NCBI RefSeq assembly: GCF_009193185.1
Contig: NZ_VUKF01000043.1
Coordinates: 1-39,271, forward strand
Direction of reading: 5' to 3'
Length of the DNA: 39,271 nucleotides
Source: Georgenia thermotolerans
GTDB taxonomy: Bacteria; Actinomycetota; Actinomycetes; Actinomycetales; Actinomycetaceae
Part shown: positions 1-10,075 of the stretch, in pieces
How the letters are laid out: each line of letters starts with the position of its first letter
How positions within the stretch are numbered: the first letter of the stretch is position 1
Position numbers and translations under genes: made by a program
The notes under the pieces: generated by a model
Told to the model about the DNA's origin: nothing
Databases searched by the model: none
The model's input: only the letters and a program-made list of their open reading frames with translations

Positions 1-1
1 G

Positions 2-235
2 GCCGCCTCCGCCGCCGCGCTGTGGCACGCCCTGCTCGCCGCGGGCGAGCCGATGGGCGCGCGGGCGTGCGGCCTGGAGGCGCTGCGGGCCGCGCCCGCC
101 GCGGGCGCGGGCGGCTTCCCTCACCCCCCGCGCGGCGCGTACGGTCGCCTCACCAGCACGGATGCGTCGCGTCGCCCCGCGCCCCCGCGCGCCGGGGCGG
201 TGTTAGCACGAGAACTCGATGAGGAGACCCCATGA
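2..235 (+). pseudogene. Open 3' fragment, possible gcvT remnant
   Basis: An open frame enters from outside the window and stops in the TGA that overlaps the ATG of gcvH. Its first residues (ALWHALLAAGEPMGARACGL) resemble the middle of the glycine-cleavage T protein, where an LW.AL..AG.P.G...CGL pattern precedes the LR-EAG segment. The resemblance ends after about 30 residues. The remainder is Pro/Arg/Ala-rich, and the C-terminal barrel domain of GcvT, which would need several hundred more bases, is missing. A gcvT next to gcvH is the normal arrangement, so a degraded or truncated gcvT is plausible. The frame could equally be the tail of another gene or chance coding in GC-rich DNA. Confidence 0.3.
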
Positions 236-612
236 CCTATCCCGCGGACCGCCGGTACACCCGCGACCACGAGTGGATCGCCGTCGACGGCGACGTCGCC
301 ACCGTGGGGATCACGTCCTATGCCGCGGAGGCGCTGGGCGACGTCGTCTACCTCGACCTGCCCGAGGTGGGCACGACGGTGACCGCGGGGGAGAGCTGCG
401 GGGAGATCGAGTCGACGAAGTCGGTCTCTGACCTGATAGCGCCGGCGACCGGCGAGGTGCTGTCGGTCAACACCGAGGCCGTCGACGCCCCGGAGAGCGT
501 CAACGCGGACCCGCACGGCGAGGGCTGGCTGTACACCGTCCGCGTGGGCGAGCTGCCCGAGGACCTCCTGGACGCGGAGGCGTACGCCGAGCAGGCGCAG
601 GGGCAGCAGTGA
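232..612 (+). CDS. gcvH: Glycine cleavage system H protein
   Basis: This 126-residue protein is the lipoyl-carrying shuttle of the glycine cleavage complex. It moves the aminomethyl group from P protein to T protein and is then reoxidised by L protein. The family pattern is complete: YTRDHEW near the N terminus, [19 protein letters not shown], the lipoylation site ESTKSVSDL with the modified lysine at about residue 63, and [10 protein letters not shown] toward the end. Length is normal. The ATG is preceded by GAGGAG at 221-226 with 5 nt spacing. The stop overlaps the GTG of gcvP in GTGA, so the two genes are probably translationally coupled in one glycine-catabolism operon. Confidence 0.97.
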   Translation: MTYPADRRYTRDHEWIAVDGDVATVGITSYAAEALGDVVYLDLPEVGTTVTAGESCGEIESTKSVSDLIAPATGEVLSVNTEAVDAPESVNADPHGEGWLYTVRVGELPEDLLDAEAYAEQAQGQQ

Positions 613-3542
613 CGAGCTTCGCCAGCCGGCACATCGGCACCGACGCCGCGGCCCAGGAGCACATGCTGGCCGCCGTCGGCGCCGGCTCGATCAGCGGCCT
701 GCTCGAGCGGGCGGTGCCGGGCAGCATCCGGCACGAGGGCGTCCCGGCGGGCCTGCCCGCCGCCGCCGGCGAGCCGGAGGTGCTGGCGCGGCTGCGCGCC
801 TACGCCGCCCGGAACACCGTGCGCACCTCGATGATCGGGCAGGGCTACTACGACACCTTCACCCCGCCGGTGATCCAGCGGAACGTGCTCGAGAACCCGT
901 CCTGGTACACGGCGTACACGCCCTACCAGCCGGAGATCTCCCAGGGACGGCTCGAGGCGCTGCTGAACTTCCAGACCATGGTCATCGACCTCACCGGCCT
1001 GGCCGTCGCCGGGGCGTCGATGCTCGACGAGGGCACCGCCGCCGCCGAGGCCATGCTGCTGGCCCGGCGGGTGTCCAAGGGGGCGGGGCACCGCTTCGTC
1101 GTCGACCGCGACACCTTCGCGCAGACCCTGGCGGTGCTCGCCACCCGTGCCGAGCCGGTCGGCATCGAGCTGGTCGTCGCCGACCTGACGGACGGGCTCG
1201 CCGGCACCGACCTCACCGACGTCTTCGGCGTGCTGGTCCAGGTGCCCGGGGCGTCCGGGCGGGTGCCCAGCCGCGCCGTCCTGGAGGGGATCACCGCCGC
1301 CGCGCACGACGCGGGGGCGCTGGCCGTGGTCGCCGCCGACCTGCTCGCCGCCACGCTGGTGGCCGGGCCGGGGGAGTACGGCGCCGACGTCGCCGTGGGC
1401 ACCACCCAGCGCTTCGGCGTGCCCATGGGCTTCGGTGGGCCGCACGCCGGCTATCTCGCCGTGCGCGCCGGTCTCGAGCGCCAGCTGCCCGGCCGGCTGG
1501 TCGGGGTGTCCAAGGACGCCGCCGGCGCGCCCGCGCTGCGCCTGGCCCTGCAGACCCGCGAGCAGCACATCCGCCGGGAGAAGGCGACGTCGAACATCTG
1601 CACCGCGCAGGTGCTGCTCGCCGTCATGGCCTCGATGTACGCCGTCTACCACGGCCCGGACGGCCTGCGGGAGATCGCGGCCACGGTCCACGCCCGAGCC
1701 GTCGAGCTCGCCGGGGCGCTGCGCGCGGGCGGGGTGCGGCTGAGCCACCAGCACTTCTTCGACACCCTCGAGCTGGCGGTGCCCGGCCGGGCACAGGACG
1801 TCGCCGCCGCCGCGCTGGCCCGGAACATCACCGTCTTCGTCGCCGGCGCCGACCACGTGCGGGTGTCCACCGACGAGCTGACCACGCCCGACGTCGTCGC
1901 GGAGCTGGCGGACGCCGTCCTGACGACGCTCGGCCCGGACGCCACGGCGGCGACCGGCGCGCCGCCCGCGCCCTCGGACCCGGCGCCCGGCGCGCCGGTG
2001 GACACGCGGCCGGGCACGGCGCCAGCCACCGCCCTGCCCGAGGACCTGCTCCGCACCAGCGAGTACCTCACCCACCCGGTGTTCCACGCCCACCGCTCCG
2101 AGACGGCGATGATGCGTTACCTGCGCCGCCTGGCCGACAAGGACTACGCCCTCGACCGCGGCATGATCCCGCTCGGCTCGTGCACGATGAAGCTGAACGC
2201 GGCGGTCGAGATGCAGGCCATCACCTGGCCCGAGTTCGCCCGCATCCACCCCTTCGCCCCGGCCGCGGACGTCGCCGGCTACCTCGACCTCGTCCACGAG
2301 CTGGAGGGCTGGCTGGCGGCGGCGACCGGCTACGACGCGGTCAGCCTGCAGCCCAACGCCGGCTCCCAGGGCGAGCTGTCCGGGCTGCTCGCCATCCGCG
2401 GCTACCACGCCTCCCGCGGGGAGGAGCACCGCGACGTGTGCCTGATCCCCGCCTCGGCGCACGGCACCAACGCCGCCTCCGCGGTGCTGGCCGGGCTGCG
2501 GGTGGTCGTCGTGGCCACCGACGCCCAGGGCGACGTCGACCTCGACGACCTGCGCCGCCTGGCGGCCGAGCACGCCGACCGGCTCGCCGCGATCATGCTC
2601 ACCTACCCCTCGACGCACGGGGTGTACGAGGAGCGGGTGCGCGAGGTGTGCGCCGCCGTGCACGACGCCGGCGGGCAGGTCTACGTCGACGGCGCGAACC
2701 TCAACGCCCTGCTCGGCCACGCCCTGCCGGGGGAGTTCGGCGGGGACGTCTCGCACCTGAACCTGCACAAGACGTTCTGCATCCCCCACGGCGGGGGCGG
2801 GCCGGGCGTGGGCCCGGTGGCCGCCCGGGCGCACCTGGCCCCCTTCCTGCCCGGCCACCCGCTGGCGCCCGACGCCGGCGCCCGCCGGCTGCGCACGGAG
2901 GGCGCCGTCTCCTCGGCGCCGTACGGCTCGCCGTCCATCCTGCCCATCAGCTGGGCCTACATCGCCCTGATGGGCGGGGAGGGGCTGCGGGCGGCCACCG
3001 ACGCCGCCGTCCTCGCGGCGAACTACGTCGCGGCCCGGCTGGGCGAGCACTACCCGGTGCTCTACCGCGGCCGGCACGGGCTGGTCGCCCACGAGTGCAT
3101 CCTCGACCTGCGCCCGCTGCGCGCCGCCACCGGCATCACGGTCGACGACGTCGCCAAGCGGCTGATCGACTACGGCTTCCACGCCCCGACGATGTCGTTC
3201 CCGGTGGCGGGCACGCTCATGGTCGAGCCGACCGAGAGCGAGGACCTGGGGGAGATCGACCGGTTCTGCGAGGCGATGGTCGCCATCGCCGCCGAGGCCG
3301 CCCGCGTCGGCTCCGGCGACTGGCCCCGGGAGGACAACCCGCTGGTGGGCGCCCCGCACACGGCCGAGGCGCTCGTGGGGGAGTGGGAGCACCCCTACAC
3401 CCGCGCCGAGGCGGTCTTCCCCGTGCCCGGGCTGGTGGACGGCAAGTACTGGCCGCCGGTGCGGCGGGTCGACGGCGCCTACGGCGACCGGCACCTGGTG
3501 TGCGCGTGCCCGCCGGTGGAGGCCTTCGGCGCGGTGTCGTAG
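609..3542 (+). CDS. gcvP: Glycine dehydrogenase (decarboxylating), P protein
   Basis: This 977-residue single-chain P protein decarboxylates glycine using pyridoxal phosphate and passes the aminomethyl group to lipoyl-GcvH. Both homologous halves are present. The N-terminal half starts [17 protein letters not shown] and contains the conserved [20 protein letters not shown] Pro/Ala-rich linker (about residues 445-475) leads to the C-terminal half with [21 protein letters not shown] and [10 protein letters not shown]. The Schiff-base lysine is K721 in [18 protein letters not shown]. The GTG start overlaps the gcvH stop by 4 bp. Length is normal and no damage is visible. A long hairpin follows the gene. 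Confidence 0.97.
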   Translation: MTSFASRHIGTDAAAQEHMLAAVGAGSISGLLERAVPGSIRHEGVPAGLPAAAGEPEVLARLRAYAARNTVRTSMIGQGYYDTFTPPVIQRNVLENPSWYTAYTPYQPEISQGRLEALLNFQTMVIDLTGLAVAGASMLDEGTAAAEAMLLARRVSKGAGHRFVVDRDTFAQTLAVLATRAEPVGIELVVADLTDGLAGTDLTDVFGVLVQVPGASGRVPSRAVLEGITAAAHDAGALAVVAADLLAATLVAGPGEYGADVAVGTTQRFGVPMGFGGPHAGYLAVRAGLERQLPGRLVGVSKDAAGAPALRLALQTREQHIRREKATSNICTAQVLLAVMASMYAVYHGPDGLREIAATVHARAVELAGALRAGGVRLSHQHFFDTLELAVPGRAQDVAAAALARNITVFVAGADHVRVSTDELTTPDVVAELADAVLTTLGPDATAATGAPPAPSDPAPGAPVDTRPGTAPATALPEDLLRTSEYLTHPVFHAHRSETAMMRYLRRLADKDYALDRGMIPLGSCTMKLNAAVEMQAITWPEFARIHPFAPAADVAGYLDLVHELEGWLAAATGYDAVSLQPNAGSQGELSGLLAIRGYHASRGEEHRDVCLIPASAHGTNAASAVLAGLRVVVVATDAQGDVDLDDLRRLAAEHADRLAAIMLTYPSTHGVYEERVREVCAAVHDAGGQVYVDGANLNALLGHALPGEFGGDVSHLNLHKTFCIPHGGGGPGVGPVAARAHLAPFLPGHPLAPDAGARRLRTEGAVSSAPYGSPSILPISWAYIALMGGEGLRAATDAAVLAANYVAARLGEHYPVLYRGRHGLVAHECILDLRPLRAATGITVDDVAKRLIDYGFHAPTMSFPVAGTLMVEPTESEDLGEIDRFCEAMVAIAAEAARVGSGDWPREDNPLVGAPHTAEALVGEWEHPYTRAEAVFPVPGLVDGKYWPPVRRVDGAYGDRHLVCACPPVEAFGAVS

Positions 3543-3563
3543 CCGAACCGGCCTGACCGCGGT

Positions 3564-3596
3564 CCGGCGGGCGCGCTGATCTGGCGCGTCCGCCGG
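3564..3596 (+). terminator. Hairpin downstream of gcvP
   Basis: A 13-bp stem (3564-3576 pairing with 3584-3596, one G-T pair) encloses a 7-nt loop about 20 bases after the gcvP stop. No T-run follows, as is common for high-GC terminators. It separates the gcv operon from sigA. Confidence 0.6.
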
Positions 3597-3739
3597 CGCC
3601 GGAAAGTTCTCCGCCCGATCGGGCATATCCGGCGTCCAACCGGCGTTATGACGAGCGGTCGCAGGGACCGGACGCAGGGGACGCGCAGGCGTGCCGCCGT
3701 CCGCGCTCGATTCGGGCGCCCTGAACGGCCGCTGGAAGT

Positions 3740-3745
3740 TATAAT
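3740..3745 (+). promoter_or_regulatory. sigA promoter -10 element
   Basis: A perfect TATAAT lies 57 bases before the sigA start, in otherwise strongly GC-rich sequence. No convincing TTGACA is seen 16-19 bases upstream. The expected transcript start is near 3752, giving a leader of about 50 nt that includes GAAAGG (3791-3796) as ribosome-binding site. The rest of the 3543-3802 interval holds only the hairpin above and no gene. Confidence 0.65.
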
Positions 3746-3802
3746 TGTAGGGCTGCCACGTCACGTCGACGGCCCCCCGGACCCCCCGCCGAAAGGTTCT
3801 CT

Positions 3803-5080
<1,278 letters not shown>

Positions 5081-5094
5081 TTCCAGGACCACGA

Positions 5095-5131
5095 CGAGGC
5101 CCGCCCCTTCCCCGTGAAGGTGCGGGCCTCG
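5095..5131 (+). terminator. Hairpin downstream of sigA
   Basis: A perfect 10-bp stem (5095-5104 with 5122-5131), extended inward by a further 4-bp stem, begins 14 bases after the sigA stop. It lacks a T-tract. The most likely role is transcription termination or 3'-end stabilisation. Confidence 0.65.
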
Positions 5132-5224
5132 CGCCGTCCCCGGACGGCACGCCCCCAGTTCAGGTCGTAGCGCCCCCTCCCTCGCCGCGTCACCATGGGG
5201 TCACCGCCCAGGACGGAGCCGACC

Positions 5225-6382
5225 ATGGACGCCGAGGTCCCGGTCCAGCACCGCCGCCGACCCTCGCCCGGCGATCGCCGGTCCCTGGCGATTGCGGCGG
5301 CGGCGCTGCTGCTGGCCGCCTGCACGGCGACGACGGACGAGACCACCCCCGCGCCGGCGCCCACGCCAGCCGATGTGTGCAGCCAGGAGCCCAGCCGCCC
5401 CGGCCAGGATCAGTCCCTCCAGGAGCTCCTCGATCGTGCGGCGGCCGACGGGCCGGGCGGAGTCGCGGCGGCGCTGGGTCGCCACGGCGAGGAGGTGCGC
5501 CTGTGCTCGGCCGGGCGGGCCGACACCGCCGGCACGCCGCTCAAGCCCGACGACGCTTTCCGCGTCGGCAGCATCACCAAGACCTTCGTCGCGGTCGTCG
5601 TCCTGCAGCTCGTCGAGGAGGGGGCCCTGCGCCTCGACACCCTCGTGGTGGACGTGCGTCCCGGCGTGCCGTTCACCGAGGGCGTGACCGTCCGCCAGCT
5701 GCTCAACCACTCCAGCGGCGTGCCGGAGTTCCTCGCCGGTGAGGATGTGGAGGCGGCCATCCGCGCCGAGCCCCACCGGAGGTGGACCTCGGCTGACGTG
5801 CTGGAGAGTCTCGACGGCCGCGAGCGGGCGTTCGCGCCGGGGACCGCGCACGCCTACTCGAACACGAACTACGTCATCGCCGGGATGGTCGTCGAGGCCC
5901 TGACCGGCCGAACGGTCGCGGAGAACGTCCGTACCCGGATCACGGAGCCGCTCGGCCTCCACGACACGGCACTGGCCCCGGACGGGCGTGAGCCGGTGAC
6001 GGGGTTCTCGCCCCTGTTCGACCCCTCCGGAACGACCGAGGGCACGTCATATCTCGCGCTGGGAACCGCCGCCGGGGCCGCGGGCGGTCTCATCTCCACG
6101 GCCGGCGACCTCGCCGTCTTCTACCGGGCACTGGGCGCCGGGAAGCCCGTGCGGCCCGATCTGCTCGCGGAGATGACGGTGTCCCACGGCGAGGGGTACG
6201 GCCTGGGCGTCGGAACGGTCCGTCTGCCCTCCGGGATGGGCTTCGGCCACTTCGGTGCCATTCCCGGGTACACCGCCCAAGCCGTCGTGCGGCCAGCGTC
6301 CGGCGACGTCCTCGTCGTGCTCAGCAACGAGGACGACGGCCTGCGCGGGCTGAGCACGACCCGGGTCTTCCACGCATGGTGA
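5225..6382 (+). CDS. Beta-lactamase-fold serine hydrolase, predicted lipoprotein
   Basis: This 385-residue protein belongs to the class C beta-lactamase/DD-peptidase/esterase superfamily. The N terminus is a basic stretch, a hydrophobic segment and the lipobox LLAAC (C33), so it is probably a surface lipoprotein. The catalytic SxxK is S116-K119 in VGSITKTF. The Y-x-N element is YSNTNY, and the third motif is HFG in MGFGHFGAIPG. The upstream ATG at 5195 is in frame, but the ATG at 5225 is preferred because GGAG (5215-5218) lies 6 nt before it. Substrate cannot be told: D-Ala-D-Ala peptidase or esterase is likelier than a resistance lactamase. It ends shortly after the HxG motif and converges on the DUF1206 gene with a 25-bp gap. 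Confidence 0.85.
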   Translation: MDAEVPVQHRRRPSPGDRRSLAIAAAALLLAACTATTDETTPAPAPTPADVCSQEPSRPGQDQSLQELLDRAAADGPGGVAAALGRHGEEVRLCSAGRADTAGTPLKPDDAFRVGSITKTFVAVVVLQLVEEGALRLDTLVVDVRPGVPFTEGVTVRQLLNHSSGVPEFLAGEDVEAAIRAEPHRRWTSADVLESLDGRERAFAPGTAHAYSNTNYVIAGMVVEALTGRTVAENVRTRITEPLGLHDTALAPDGREPVTGFSPLFDPSGTTEGTSYLALGTAAGAAGGLISTAGDLAVFYRALGAGKPVRPDLLAEMTVSHGEGYGLGVGTVRLPSGMGFGHFGAIPGYTAQAVVRPASGDVLVVLSNEDDGLRGLSTTRVFHAW

Positions 6383-6407
6383 GGTCCGTCGTCGTCGGCG
6401 AGAGCGG

Positions 6408-7253
6408 TCACCCCTCCTCGAGGTACCGGGCGCTGGCCAGCTGGAACACGCCGAAGCACATCAGCCCGACGGCGACGGCGCCGAGCAGCACCGCGCCGAG
6501 CGGCAGGGCGAGCAGGGCCCCGAGGGCGGAGTCGATGCCGCCCGCGCGGGAGGGGTCGCGGCGTGCGGCCGCCAGGACGAGCAGGACGCCGAGGACGGCG
6601 ATGGCGACGCCCCGGGCGACGTGGCCGACCCGGCCGGCGGCGACGAGGCGGCGGTCCACCCCGGGCCGCAGCTTGTCCCGGAAGGCGGCCGTCCAGCCGC
6701 GGTAGACCCAGTAGCCGCCGAGCCCGAGGAGGACCAGCCCGACGACGGCGACGATCACCGCGCCACCGGGCACCGCCAGGACCCCCGCCGTCAGCTGTCG
6801 CTCCGTCTGCCCGGACCCGGCGGAGCCTGTCCGCGCCAGCACGCTCAGCGCCACCCCGGCCAGCGCCAGGCCCACCACCGCCCGGCCGGCGGACGCGACC
6901 CGCTTCGCCGCCCGGTGCGGCGCCTCGAGGGTGCGGAAGCCCCAGACGGCCTCGACCGCCTGCCACAGGGCGTACGCGGCCAGCCCCGCCGCCATCACCA
7001 CGATCAGCGCGCGACCCAGCCCGGTGGCGGCGAGCTGCTCGAACGCGCCGCGCTGGTTGGGGGACTGACGCGAGGAGCCCACGGCCAGCTGCAGGGCGAT
7101 CCAGCCCAGCAGGAACCACAGGACGCCCTTCGCCGCGTAGCCGGCACGGCCCAGCGTCCGCAGCCAGCCGTACTCGGCCGACGCGCGCGCGGCCCGACCC
7201 GCCTCCCGCGCGAGGCGTTCGCCGTCGGTCTCGTGGCTCACCTGTCCCGTCAT
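6408..7253 (-). CDS. DUF1206 integral membrane protein
   Basis: About 281 residues with roughly six hydrophobic helices arranged as three repeated pairs. Each pair starts with a similar G+.GY.A+G+.+..+G pattern (LGRAGYAAKGVLWFLLGW and AGRVGHVARGVAIAVLGVLL are two of them), the hallmark of DUF1206. The N-terminal 30 residues are soluble and charged. Function is unknown. The ATG at 7253 is used; a GTG two codons upstream (7259) is an alternative, and neither has a convincing ribosome-binding site. It lies downstream of the DUF7455 gene on the same strand with a strong hairpin between them, so it is probably transcribed separately. Confidence 0.85.
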   Translation of the reverse strand: MTGQVSHETDGERLAREAGRAARASAEYGWLRTLGRAGYAAKGVLWFLLGWIALQLAVGSSRQSPNQRGAFEQLAATGLGRALIVVMAAGLAAYALWQAVEAVWGFRTLEAPHRAAKRVASAGRAVVGLALAGVALSVLARTGSAGSGQTERQLTAGVLAVPGGAVIVAVVGLVLLGLGGYWVYRGWTAAFRDKLRPGVDRRLVAAGRVGHVARGVAIAVLGVLLVLAAARRDPSRAGGIDSALGALLALPLGAVLLGAVAVGLMCFGVFQLASARYLEEG

Positions 7254-7339
7254 GGGCACACAGAACCACGACGTGATCGGGTGGGCATCCGGTGGCCCCG
7301 GTGGCGTCCGACGTGCGGGTCAGAACGGCGCGAGACGCG

Positions 7340-7375
7340 GAACGGCCGCCGCCCCGGGTGGGGCGACGGCCGTTC
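7340..7375 (-). terminator. Strong hairpin between DUF7455 and DUF1206 genes
   Basis: A 15-bp stem with one mismatch (7340-7348 with 7367-7375, then 7350-7355 with 7360-7365) and a 4-nt loop lies 20 bases beyond the DUF7455 stop on the minus strand. No T-run follows. It is likely the terminator of the DUF7455 transcript. Confidence 0.65.
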
Positions 7376-7394
7376 GTGCCGGACGGAGCCGGGC

Positions 7395-7613
7395 TCAGCG
7401 GGCCGCGGCGGCGGTCTTGTCCTCGTGGAGGCGGTCGGTCTCGTCGTGGATGCTCTTGGCGACACCGGCGAGGGCGTCGGCGTGCTTGCGGGCGTGGTGG
7501 GCGCAGAAGAGCAGCTCGCCCGACTCCAGCTCCACACGCACGTACGCCTGCGCACCGCAGGCGTCGCAGCGGTCCTGGGCGGTCAGTTCGGGGGTGGTGG
7601 TCGTTGCCGTCAT
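7395..7613 (-). CDS. DUF7455 small zinc-ribbon-like protein
   Basis: A 72-residue acidic protein with a CDACGAQAYVRVELESGELL core followed by FCAHHARKH. The CxxC and CxxH pairs suggest one structural zinc site. This pattern is characteristic of a small conserved actinobacterial family (DUF7455) often found divergent from the type II topoisomerase B gene, as here. Function is unknown. A longer in-frame start (7646) exists, but the conserved part begins at MTATTTTPELTAQDRC, so the ATG at 7613 is chosen. Confidence 0.85.
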   Translation of the reverse strand: MTATTTTPELTAQDRCDACGAQAYVRVELESGELLFCAHHARKHADALAGVAKSIHDETDRLHEDKTAAAAR

Positions 7614-7653
7614 GTCAGCATGCAACCACCCCCGCGCCCGATTCATGCCATCA

Positions 7654-7666
7654 AACCGGACCGGTT
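7654..7666. promoter_or_regulatory. AACCGG-A-CCGGTT palindrome in divergent promoter region
   Basis: A perfect 13-bp inverted repeat with a single central base sits between the divergent DUF7455 and parE genes. It could be an operator or a chance GC palindrome. No regulator is identified. Confidence 0.3.
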
Positions 7667-7762
7667 CGCTCCCGGCGTAGCGGAGGGCCCCCGTGACCGA
7701 GATCCTGCGAGATTCTCCCCACCCGAGGCGGGTCGGAGCGCGGCGCGGGCGGCCGGGAATCT

Positions 7763-7768
7763 TAAAGT
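7763..7768 (+). promoter_or_regulatory. parE -10 element, leaderless arrangement
   Basis: TAAAGT (consensus TANNNT) ends 6 nt before the GTG of parE, and no Shine-Dalgarno sequence lies between them. Transcription would start at about the first base of the start codon. Confidence 0.55.
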
Positions 7769-7774
7769 GGTCGG

Positions 7775-9910
7775 GTGTCGACTGCCACCGCGAACGCCGC
7801 CTCGAGCTACACCGCCCGTCACCTCTCCGTGCTGGAGGGGCTCGAGGCGGTCCGCAAGCGACCCGGCATGTACATCGGCTCGACCGACTCGCGCGGGCTC
7901 ATGCACTGCCTGTGGGAGATCATCGACAACGCCGTCGACGAGTCCCTCGAGGGCCACGCCCAGAACATCGAGATCGTCCTCTACCCCGACAGCTCGGTGG
8001 AGGTGCGCGACGACGGGCGCGGCATCCCGGTCGACACCGTCGCCTCCCTGGGCCTGAGCGGCGTCGAGGTCGTCTTCACCAAGCTCCACGCGGGCGGCAA
8101 GTTCGGCGGCGGCTCCTACGCCGCCTCCGGCGGCCTGCACGGCGTGGGCGCCTCGGTGGTCAACGCCCTGTCCGCGCGGCTCGACGTCGAGGTCGACCGC
8201 GGCGGCAAGACGCACCGGATGAGCTTCCACCGCGGCGAGCCGGGCACCTTCGACGACAGCGCCGGCGTCTCCCCGGACTCGCCGTTCGAGCCGTTCACCA
8301 GCTCCTCCGAGCTCGCCGTCGTCGGCAAGGTGCCGCGCACCCGCACCGGCACCCGGGTGCGCTACTGGGCGGACCGGCAGATCTTCCCGGTCACCGCGCA
8401 CTTCTCCTACGAGGACCTCATCGCCCGCGCCCGGCAGACCTCCTTCCTGGTTCCCGGGCTGACCCTGACGGTCCGGGACGAGCGGCGCCTGCCCGGCACC
8501 CCGGGCGAGGAGGGGCCGGTCGAGGAGGTCTTCCGCCACGACGGCGGCGTCGTCGACTTCGCCGACTTCCTCGCCCCCGACGCCTCCGTCACCGACACCT
8601 GGCGGCTGCGCGGCACGGAGACCTTCACCGAGACCGTCCAGCAGCTCGACAGCAAGGGGCACCTGCGTCCCCAGGAGGTCGAGCGCGCCTGCGAGGTGGA
8701 GATCGCCCTGCGCTGGGGGATCGGGTACGACACGAACGTCCGGTCCTTCGTCAACATCATCGCCACCCCCAAGGGCGGCACCCACCAGACCGGCTTCGAG
8801 CAGGGCCTGCTCAAGACCCTGCGCAAGCAGATCGACGTCAACGCCCGCCGGCTCAAGGTCAGCGCCAAGGAGGGCAAGGTCGAGAAGGACGACGTGCTCG
8901 CCGGCCTCACCGCCGTCGTCACCGTCCGCTTCCCCGAGCCGCAGTTCGAGGGCCAGACGAAGGAGGTCCTCGGCACCGCCCCGATCCGCGCCATCGTGGG
9001 CAAGGTGGTCGAGCGGGAGATGACCGCGCTGCTGACCTCCACCAAGCGGCACGAGAAGGTCCAGGCCGCGGCCCTCCTGGAGAAGGTCGTCGGCGAGATG
9101 CGCGCGCGGGTCTCCGCCCGGATGCACAAGGAGATCTCCCGGCGCAAGAACGCCCTCGAGACCTCCACGCTGCCCGCCAAGCTCGCCGACTGCCGCAGCG
9201 ACGACGTCGAGCAGTCCGAGCTGTTCATCGTCGAGGGGGACAGCGCCCTGGGCACCGCCAAGCTCGCGCGCTCCAGCGACTTCCAGGCCCTGCTGCCGAT
9301 CCGCGGCAAGATCCTCAACGTCCAGAAGGCCTCGCCCGCCGACATCCTCAAGAACGCCGAGGTCGCCTCGATCATCCAGGTCATCGGCGCCGGCTCGGGG
9401 CGGACCTTCGACCTCGACGCGCGACGGTACGGCAAGGTCGTCCTCATGACCGACGCCGACGTCGACGGCGCCCACATCCGGACCCTGCTGCTCACCCTGT
9501 TCTTCCGGTACATGCGGCCCCTGGTCGAGGCCGGTCACGTGTTCGCCGCCGTCCCGCCGCTGCACCGGGTGGAGCTGGCCGGCTCGGGCGGGAAGAAGGG
9601 CGAGGTTGTCTACACCTACTCCGAGGCGGAGCTGACGAACCTGCTCAAGAAGCTCGAGCGGTCGGGCAAGAAGTACAAGGAGCCCATCCAGCGCTACAAG
9701 GGCCTGGGGGAGATGGACGCCCACCAGCTCGCCGAGACCACCATGGACCCCGCCCGCCGCACCCTGCGGCGGATCTCCATGGCGGACGAGGAGTCGGTGA
9801 ACCAGGCCGAGCGGGTCTTCGAGCTGCTCATGGGCAACGACGTCGCCCCGCGCAAGGACTTCATCGTCGCCGGCGCCCAGCAGATCGACCCGGACCGGAT
9901 CGACGCCTGA
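7775..9910 (+). CDS. parE: DNA topoisomerase IV subunit B (GyrB/ParE family)
   Basis: This 711-residue ATPase subunit of a type IIA topoisomerase powers strand passage with ParC. The GHKL ATPase domain has RKRPGMYIGST, EIIDNAVDE, DDGRGIP and SGGLHGVGASVVNALS. The transducer and TOPRIM domains follow, with FIVEGDSALGTAKLAR, the metal-binding VLMTDADVDGAHIRTLLLT and IQRYKGLGEM. EGDSALGTAK, rather than the EGDSAGGSAK of gyrase, and a parC nearby rather than adjacent dnaA/recF genes favour topoisomerase IV over GyrB. The GTG start gives the expected N terminus and sits 6 nt after a TANNNT box, suggesting a leaderless mRNA. Confidence 0.9.
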   Translation: MSTATANAASSYTARHLSVLEGLEAVRKRPGMYIGSTDSRGLMHCLWEIIDNAVDESLEGHAQNIEIVLYPDSSVEVRDDGRGIPVDTVASLGLSGVEVVFTKLHAGGKFGGGSYAASGGLHGVGASVVNALSARLDVEVDRGGKTHRMSFHRGEPGTFDDSAGVSPDSPFEPFTSSSELAVVGKVPRTRTGTRVRYWADRQIFPVTAHFSYEDLIARARQTSFLVPGLTLTVRDERRLPGTPGEEGPVEEVFRHDGGVVDFADFLAPDASVTDTWRLRGTETFTETVQQLDSKGHLRPQEVERACEVEIALRWGIGYDTNVRSFVNIIATPKGGTHQTGFEQGLLKTLRKQIDVNARRLKVSAKEGKVEKDDVLAGLTAVVTVRFPEPQFEGQTKEVLGTAPIRAIVGKVVEREMTALLTSTKRHEKVQAAALLEKVVGEMRARVSARMHKEISRRKNALETSTLPAKLADCRSDDVEQSELFIVEGDSALGTAKLARSSDFQALLPIRGKILNVQKASPADILKNAEVASIIQVIGAGSGRTFDLDARRYGKVVLMTDADVDGAHIRTLLLTLFFRYMRPLVEAGHVFAAVPPLHRVELAGSGGKKGEVVYTYSEAELTNLLKKLERSGKKYKEPIQRYKGLGEMDAHQLAETTMDPARRTLRRISMADEESVNQAERVFELLMGNDVAPRKDFIVAGAQQIDPDRIDA

Positions 9911-9923
9911 CGCCGCGGCCGCC

Positions 9924-10003
9924 GTCGGCGCCCGGCGCCGTCGGCGCGTGGCGCGGTCGGCGCGTGGCGCGGTCGGCGTGTGACGCGGTCGGCGTGTGAC
10001 GCC
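9924..10003. repeat. 16-bp tandem repeat array (five units)
   Basis: Four head-to-tail 16-bp units start at 9940, 9956, 9972 and 9988. The first two are identical (GTCGGCGCGTGGCGCG). The last two share C-to-T and G-to-A changes and differ from each other at one base. A more degenerate unit precedes them at 9924. An 18-bp sequence at 9908-9925 recurs exactly at 9997-10014, flanking the array. It lies between parE and the first GNAT gene and encodes nothing recognisable. Confidence 0.85.
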
Positions 10004-10063
10004 GCGGCCGCCGTGGTGCCCGACCTCACCCGCGACGAGCCGGGGACCTGCGTCCCGGGCCCC

Positions 10064-10069
10064 TAATAT
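10064..10069 (+). promoter_or_regulatory. -10 element of first GNAT gene, leaderless arrangement
   Basis: TAATAT lies exactly 6 nt before the ATG at 10076, with no ribosome-binding site between. Confidence 0.6.
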
Positions 10070-10075
10070 CGAGGC

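Noticed and set aside
201-216. CIRCE-like TTAGCAC half-site before gcvH
   Set aside because: Only a partial left arm is present, without the GAGTGCTAA right arm at 9-bp spacing.
1-231. Glycine riboswitch before gcvH
   Set aside because: The sequence just upstream remains an open frame and shows no recognisable tandem glycine aptamer; only a ribosome-binding site is clear.
5225-6382. Beta-lactam resistance gene
   Set aside because: The SxxK, YxN and HxG motifs fit the broad peptidase/esterase superfamily; HFG instead of KTG and the lipoprotein signal do not single out a lactamase.
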